From: Spirometra erinaceieuropaei
Taxonomy: Eukaryota; Platyhelminthes; Cestoda; Diphyllobothriidea; Diphyllobothriidae
NCBI GenBank assembly: GCA_902702965.1
Contig: CACRXP010000416.1
Span: 510,146 to 574,145 of the forward strand
Direction: 5' to 3'
Length of the DNA stretch: 64,000 nt
Part shown: in pieces, positions 57,901 through 64,000 of the stretch
How positions within the stretch are numbered: position 1 is the stretch's first letter
Layout of the letters: every line of letters begins with the position of its first letter
Program-made: the position numbers and the translations under genes
Notes under the pieces: generated by a model
Seen by the model: only the letters and a program-made list of their open reading frames with translations
Told to the model about the DNA's origin: nothing
Database searches by the model: none

Positions 57901-58325
57901 ATCCTCTGCTGCAGCAGTTGTAGCACGCACTGGTGAATATCAGGCGGTGACCTTGTTCAATATAGGTATGAATATTAAATAGTGCATTGGCGTCACAGAC
58001 AGTTAACTGCGCACGTCAGTCATAGGAATAAGGTGATTCCATACTCACTGCACAGTTACCACCCATAATCCCATACTCGCGTATTTCACCGATATTCAGC
58101 CGCTGCGTGACACTGCTGCGAGGGGTTCGGCTCGTCAATGTGCTAGCCGGCATTTCCTGTCTGCTTTCTGGTAGATACTTCAGTTTAAAAATTGTGGCTT
58201 TTTAATTTCCTTAGAAGTTAACAACGAACTTGCAGCAGATCTGTATATTTAAGGTCTATAGATTCAGACCTAATTTTTCGTGTGTGAATATTTGGGCGAA
58301 ATCCATTATTCACAGTGGCAGCAAG
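54940..58325. other. Repeat-derived sequence, no gene
   Basis: Partner of 18260-21640: SINE copies (55125-55300, 57340-57480), degenerate tandem repeat (55980-56970) and plain sequence. The short frames are kept between copies only because the copies are young. Confidence 0.45.
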
Positions 58326-60360
58326 CAGTACCTGTGTTAGTTCCTTACCTGTCGGAAGTTGTCGCGGTTGTCATCTGATGCGGGGAGAGCGCAGGTGAAT
58401 CGCACGGTCGAGCCCGCACCTTGGCACTACACTCCACATTCTCTTGCCCACACAGCAAATGGCCCCGTATTCTAACCAAAAACAAAAGGGTTGCTTGCAC
58501 GGCCGGAGACGCACCTAGACGTGCTGCCAAACCTGACTCGGATCCCACGGACAAAGAGTGCCATGGGGACCACATTATCGAGAAGCCATTGCAGTTTGAC
58601 TCTTCGATCATCCGCCGGCAGCTCCACACACAAACCCACAACACTGGACCGACTTTGACGTCCAAGTTATCCGGTCAATTGGCAACCTTCCAAGTCGGAG
58701 CTTTTAGCGTATGGTTGTGGCTTCAAGTGTGTCAGATTGTATAAAGTGAGGATCAAAATGCGCTGAGTCGTCGACCTAACTCTCCCATCCCATTCCCGTG
58801 CCTCAGCCACTGTCCGCGCTATTCAGTTGACTAGTGTGGGAATAAAAGCGGTGGCTGATATATCTAGTGACTTTATCTGCGCGCGCGTCACCAAACAGAA
58901 GCACCAGGATTTCACACAACGGGGATTGTGCGGCGTACCTCTCACACGTTTGAGAGGCATACACAGCCGTCCTTGCTGACCGCGTCCACCGCCTGCTCGA
59001 GAGGAAAGTGAAAGGAGGCACGTGATTTAGTTTACGGTGATAGCACACCTGCACAGCATCTACCACACTCTCTCCTCCCCACCTCCAAACTTGGCCTGAC
59101 GTCATGACACAGTAAAGGAGGTCGGGGGCGAGAGGGTGTGCAGACGGCTGGCGTGACCGCACCTGCACTTGGTCGTACCACCATCACATTCACTTGTCCA
59201 TAACAAACACATGATGCAGATTTCATCTCAGAACAAATAGAGTGGTCAGAAAGAGGAGGATGAGTGCGCAACGATGCACACGACTTCTGTACCTAGTATT
59301 CACCTGCAGGGAACCAGACGCCAGAGAATTGTCAGCGCACGCCGGTGTTCGAGGGTCATGGTTTGCTGATCAGTCATAGCAGAAGCTTACATTCCTTCAG
59401 GCACACACGACAGTTCGACCATCGCGTCCGACGATGTCCACTGTAGAATTTATAGTGAAAGCAGACTTGCGCCGCATCTAGCACACTCCCTCCTCCTGCT
59501 TCACCTGTACACCGTGTTAAGACAAGACCAAGATGTCGGGAGACAAGGGGGGCGCAGGTTCATGGCACGGTTGAGCCCGCACCTTGGCGTTCCACTCCAC
59601 ACCCCCTGGTTCACATGAAAAATAACCAGGTTTTTTACCAACAACAGGAAGGAAAATGGAGACTGGCTCAGCCAAAGCCCCCCCCCGCCTTCTGTCAACA
59701 CCCGGATCTGATCCCACACAGTGGGATTGACATAAAGGCCACACTTAGAAGGAGCCATTGCAGTTTGACACTAACATCACCAGTCTGCAGCTCCGCAAAC
59801 AAATTCACAAAGTGGACCGACTGCAACGACTAAGTTAGTCCGTCAGTTGGCAACCTTCCAAGCCACGGCTTTTAACGCACCATGATGGATTCCAGCGCGT
59901 CAGTTTGTTTATAGTGAGGCGAAAGTGCGCTGAGTCATCGACCTCGCTCTCCCTTCCCATTCCCGTATCACAACCACTGCCCGAGTGGGTCAGCTAACTG
60001 CAGGGGGTAATGGGTGTCATGGTTGACATGTTCTAGTGAACAGGTCTGCGCGCGTCACATACACGAACTGGCCATCAAACGCAATCACCAAGATTTCACA
60101 TAACGGGTGTTCAGCGGCGTCTCTCTCATATACATGAGAGTGCCGTGGAAGGAGCTTTTTCGGCTCGGCCTATAGCCCCCCAGTCCTCCAACCCACACAC
60201 ACACGCACACACACACACACACACACGAAATTTCGACCGTCGATTTGGACTAGGTCCACCGTATGCTCCACAGCAAGTGGTTTGGCGGGTTTTATATTGC
60301 CGGTTGGCTTGCGTTGTACCTACCACACACTTTCCTCCTCCCCCATCTGAGCCCGGTGTC
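58325..60360. repeat. RepT cluster, contracted copy
   Basis: Same units as 21640-24269 but lacking about 480 bp. One long CA run at 60193-60227 joins sequence matching 23526 directly to sequence matching 24026. Ends at the deletion join cccggtgtc|aatcactg. Confidence 0.7.
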
Positions 60361-60547
60361 AATCACTGCATGGTATTATTTTTATGTATCAAAAATAGAT
60401 ATCCGAAATTTGTATTATTTATTAAGAGCCAATGTAGCATTTAAAGTACATTTCTCAGTGAGGTCTGGTTTTAAGTAGCCGACATTTATCTGACAGCGTT
60501 TTCTGGTGTCCAGACAGATTTATGCACGTCACCTGATTCAACTTTGA

Positions 60548-60665
60548 AAACCTCGGCGGCGGCGGCGGCGGCGGTAGTGCCGGTGGAGTTTGAAACCAAG
60601 ACATTAGGTTTAGTGGTTGTGCACGACCAGCGCTCCAACCACCTGAGGTAGAATGCCTCTACCGG
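60548..60665 (-). mobile_element. tRNA-derived SINE head with GGC run (minus)
   Basis: Partner of 25310-25445. The GGC run is purer here (cggcggcggcggcggcgg) and differs in length. Confidence 0.6.
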
Positions 60666-61164
60666 ACACCGTACTTCAAATCGTGTTTCAGTCAATTTAC
60701 CCACGCATCCACCAGTGTTCATTTGGATTCATCTTGTTCAAGTTGTAAGACCATTCGTCGTGCACAAGCCATACACTCGCATCCCTGGTTTAGAAGCCCA
60801 CTTAAGCTGCAAAGTTTTTCCAACTTGGTTCAAATGATTTTAAACTGTGCCAAGTAAATATCCTACTCTTCTTCGTTCTGCCGCACATACTGAACACACC
60901 GCCTGAACCTGATTGCTCACTGATAGGGCGAGGGATGAGGGTGACAGTTATTTTCAGAGTTATGATCCCAAACCTCTTCCAGGTCGGAATTCTCATCTGC
61001 ATACGTACACCGAATGTTAATGTTTTGATTAAAACTGGCATTCTGGACGTCTGCCGGTAAACGCATGACTTAATGACGGCGTCTGTATAAACTGAAAAAG
61101 TATGCTAATTGTCAAACCTGTAACGTATCGAAATCGTTCAACGTCAGTTATTATTCACTTCAGT

Positions 61165-61505
61165 ATTAGCAGTCAATTTCTAAGGAAATCAAAAAGCAAC
61201 AATTTCTAAATTGGCCTACTACCAGAAAGCGCACGAAGAATGCTAAAGAACCCATTGGAGATAAAAAGAGAAGATCCCACATAAATACGTCAGAGTACGT
61301 CAGAGCCATAAATAGTCGACTATATTAAACTTTGGTCAGATATATTTGTCCTGTCTGACGTACTCTGTCGTATTCAAGTTGCACCTTTTCTTTTTATCTC
61401 CAATGGGTTCGTCAGCATTTCCCGTGTGCTTTTTGGTAGAAAGGTCGATTTAGAAATTGTTGCTTTTTGCTTTCCTTTGAAATTGATTGTTAGCTTTGAG
61501 TAGAT
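61165..61505. repeat. Foldback, copy 2
   Basis: Same inverted arms as 25925-26262, with the central atagtcgactat kept. Confidence 0.75.
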
Positions 61506-61639
61506 CAGTTTGTACTAGGGTCTGTGTGCACAGACCGAAATTCAACGTGTTTATGTTTGACCCGACCGTTTTTATGGAGGCCACTCGTCCCGTTTTTCCC
61601 TAGGGCTCTCTCTCTCGAACCCAACCTACCGCAACGCAG

Positions 61640-61985
61640 CGGTTAGGCATAGATATAGGGTAAGGGTAAGGGTTGTCCTCACTCTAACCCAGACCGTGAC
61701 TATAGAACTAACAATAACCCTAACCCCCAAACCTATCTCATAGCCCTAACCCCTAGCCCTAGCCCAGACAATTCCAATTCCGTTTTTAGGGAGCTCACTC
61801 GTTCCGTGTGGCTCTAGGGCTCTCTATCTCTCGAGCCAAACTTGCCACCTCTCAGCAGTAAGGCCTGGAGATAGGGTAAGTGTTAGGGTTGACCTCACTC
61901 TAACACAAACCGTAACAATAGAACTAACAATAAACCTAGCCCCCAAACCTAACCCATAACCCTAGCACCTAGCCCTTACCCAGAC
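61640..61985 (-). repeat. Two tandem TTAGGG-like blocks
   Basis: Blocks at about 61640-61770 and 61860-61985, separated by a repeated tttttagggagctcactcgt flank. Copy 1 has only one block, so a local duplication of about 200 bp, or its loss, separates them. Confidence 0.7.
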
Positions 61986-62079
61986 AACTCCAAGGAAAGA
62001 CAGAAACGACAACCGCCAAGACAACGTAATTACGCCTACTGAACTTCAATTATTACCATAAACAATAGGTGGGCTAAAT

Positions 62080-62530
62080 CATATAATGTCGGCCGAAATC
62101 CGTTTTCGTGTCGAAAATATTGCTTCAGTTGTGTTGTGAAACAAGTCATCATGCAGCGTTATTCTTTAATAATTTAGTTACCCCTGGATGTTAACTTTTA
62201 TATGTACTTCTTTCTAGATGCAGGCAAAAACCACACTCTGTAAAAAATGACTACATACATACCATGCATTTTTCTCGCAGATTTCGATGACCTTAAAAAT
62301 TCGATTATATTACATGGTTGACATACACAAATCTAGTTATTTTCGTACACTCGCCGTAGAAAATGACGTCTTCTTCCAATTTTATTCTCGAAGGACGGGT
62401 ATTATTTGGTTTTCAAAACGTTTCCAAATCCCAAATAATTTCCGATCCGACTTGCCGTTAAATTTTTATTCAGGGTTTCAAAACTACAGGCCACATCCTT
62501 TCCGCGTACGGAACAGTTCTTTATCAATCT
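62080..62530 (-). repeat. RE500, inverted copy
   Basis: Reverse complement of 10735-11255, with the empty LTR target site at 62069-62072 beside it. Confidence 0.75.
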
Positions 62531-62774
62531 AACCCCCAGACTCCATCGCCTACCCTCCACTTATATAACTTTGTCGACGTCGGCCCGGCAAGTGTCTGCA
62601 TCTTCCTGACCTTTTTTATCAGGCGTCATGTTACTACTATAATATATATTACGATTATTTACCATTTTAGGCTCTTGGCCAAGTCGCAAGACAGAGCGGA
62701 AGGTGAACCTTCCCTAAAATGATCCGTTAACGTCCTTCCAACATATTTAGTATTCGCGATTCCAACCCATAGGA

Positions 62775-63100
62775 CAACCAGATCGTGGCCATGTTGTTAG
62801 AGCGTTGGACGTAGTAAGGCCTAATAATCAATGCGACGCGGGTCCGAACCTCCGGTCCCCTAAACCTGTGGTACCGAAAGGCTGGCTGACAACAGTTAAG
62901 GTGCCAGGAATAGCTATGCCTGTCTCTCACAGCTTCGTCGTCAACCTCTTCTCTGAGCATATATATAGGCAGAATGTTATTACCGACAATTACAAGGGAG
63001 AGTGGAATGTCAACTGCCGGATTATTAGCCGTCGTCAGCCAGTCATACTCAACCCTGAAATGTGGAACGCCTGAGCTCAAATTCGCCACCTCCCATTCAT
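62775..63100. mobile_element. SINE pair
   Basis: Partner of 27330-27660. Here box A reads catgttgttagagcgttgga and box B gggtccgaacctccggtccc. Confidence 0.6.
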
Positions 63101-63239
63101 ATATATTTATATATGCATACTCATTTGTTGAATGTTAAGTATCCGACATGGGAATGTTCCCCACGCCTGTATCCTTCGGCATTTTAAATAACCACGTATG
63201 TGGCACTACGCATGTCGTCCCAATGTGAGTGGTTTTCTA

Positions 63240-63640
63240 ATACTGTTAGGACATGTTAGCCGTCGGTGAACTGTTCTGACAGGCGCTAATCGGATTCGGT
63301 AACATCGGAGGAAGAAAACATTTCTGGTAATAATCTGCTACTGCTGGTGTACGGCCAGCTTCTCTCAACACAAACACCAGACCATCTTCGAATGTTAGGC
63401 GTCTGGAAGGCCAATTGTTTGGCACACTCGCCTTGGATCTGCAAACGATATTACCATCCAACCTTGACTGGGCAGCAACAATAAATTCGTTGCTCGCCGA
63501 ATTAACTCGTCAGGCTTCAGTCTACTGACATAATATTGATCGCACAGTAGTGGAGGTTTATTTGGAGGAGCGGAATTATCTATGCTGAACTGCCCACAAA
63601 ATTTGTTCCATCCTTGCCAGGAAATTAAATAGCCTGTCGC
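63240..63640 (-). repeat. 3' flank segment (minus), copy 2
   Basis: Partner of 27780-28190, with the same two-frame open stretches. Confidence 0.45.
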
Positions 63641-63783
63641 ATAAACTGCTTAGAAATCCTAACACAACCAACCTGTTGGATTTTACTTTTCTAATATTGA
63701 AGACAAGCAGTTGAGCAAAAGAAACTCAGCAGCCATCCCATTTTACTCATACACACACTACATTTTGCCCAACATGTCTGGAA

Positions 63784-63943
63784 TTATTTCCGCGTTTTCA
63801 AACAAGACAAATAGTTATGCCGTGAATCACGGCCTCTCAGATATTGGATGGCACAACTGGGCAGTTGGTTAAGTTCAAATAACTTTTCAGTATACATTGA
63901 CAATCTCGATATCGATTCATTGGCCCAAAGTGTCAGTGAACTG
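63784..63943 (-). pseudogene. 3' end of exon 3, copy 2 of the truncated member
   Basis: Partner of 28330-28489 with the same truncation point (cagtgaact|gttaggcg). The next 57 bases match the 3' flank segment of gene C. Confidence 0.7.
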
Positions 63944-64000
63944 TTAGGCGTCTGGAAGGCCAGTTGTTTGGCACACTCGCCCCATGTCTGGAATCGATAT

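Larger units (their letters stand above)
48073..64000 (+). repeat. Segmental duplication block R2, copy 2 (runs off the window)
   Basis: Collinear with 11397-28545. Differences in structure: contracted RepT cluster (one unit lost), about 960 bp deleted at 60360, a second TTAGGG-like block at 61640, shorter minisatellite at 52180. Confidence 0.9.

Overview
The window is eukaryotic, intron-bearing, repeat-rich DNA with one 45-base assembly gap (945-989). I see no bacterial-style gene packing. Clear signals are GT/AG-spliced small genes, a decayed non-LTR retrotransposon, a solo LTR, tRNA-derived SINEs and degenerate TTAGGG-like blocks. My best guess is an invertebrate metazoan, possibly a parasitic flatworm. 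That is inference from style and repeat content, not proof.

The main content is a cluster of one multigene family of small predicted secreted proteins (about 200-220 aa). Every member has three exons: a signal-peptide exon (73 or 100 nt) ending in phase 1, a 233-nt exon ending in phase 0, and a last exon of 300-357 nt. Exon 2 of all intact members encodes four cysteines with identical spacing (C-x30-C-x12-C-x14-C) after or around a DG[RT]D motif. I do not recognise the family. Intact members are F2 (+, 44830-47897), B (+, 50812-53907) and C (-, 31692-28897). Damaged members are F1 (3676-6710), A (14113-17226), the exon-3 relics E1 and E2 (1373-1576, 41940-42239), a truncated exon 1 (24328-24270) and truncated exon-3 ends (28489-28330, 63943-63784).

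Layout. 1-944: an unassigned exon pair, then plain sequence. 990-6890: block R1 copy 1 (E1, F1). 6895-11255: degenerate tandem repeats interrupted by a non-LTR element. 11260-11799: solo LTR. 11397-28545: block R2 copy 1 (A, repeat clusters, inverted module fragments). 28490-34585: inverted module carrying C. 34600-40487: mostly repeats with a large palindrome. 40488-48068: R1 copy 2 (E2, F2). 48073-64000: R2 copy 2 (B), running off the window.

Each R2-type gene module carries the same accessory parts in the same order: a ~500-bp repeat, a TTAGGG-like block, a tRNA-derived SINE head, exons 1-3, a conserved 3' flank and more SINEs. R1 copies are visibly more diverged (roughly a tenth of bases in exons) than R2 copies (a few per cent), so the present array arose by at least two duplication events plus inversion, unequal exchange and microhomology deletion. 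No functional pathway can be read from the window beyond a rapidly duplicating, probably secreted protein family.
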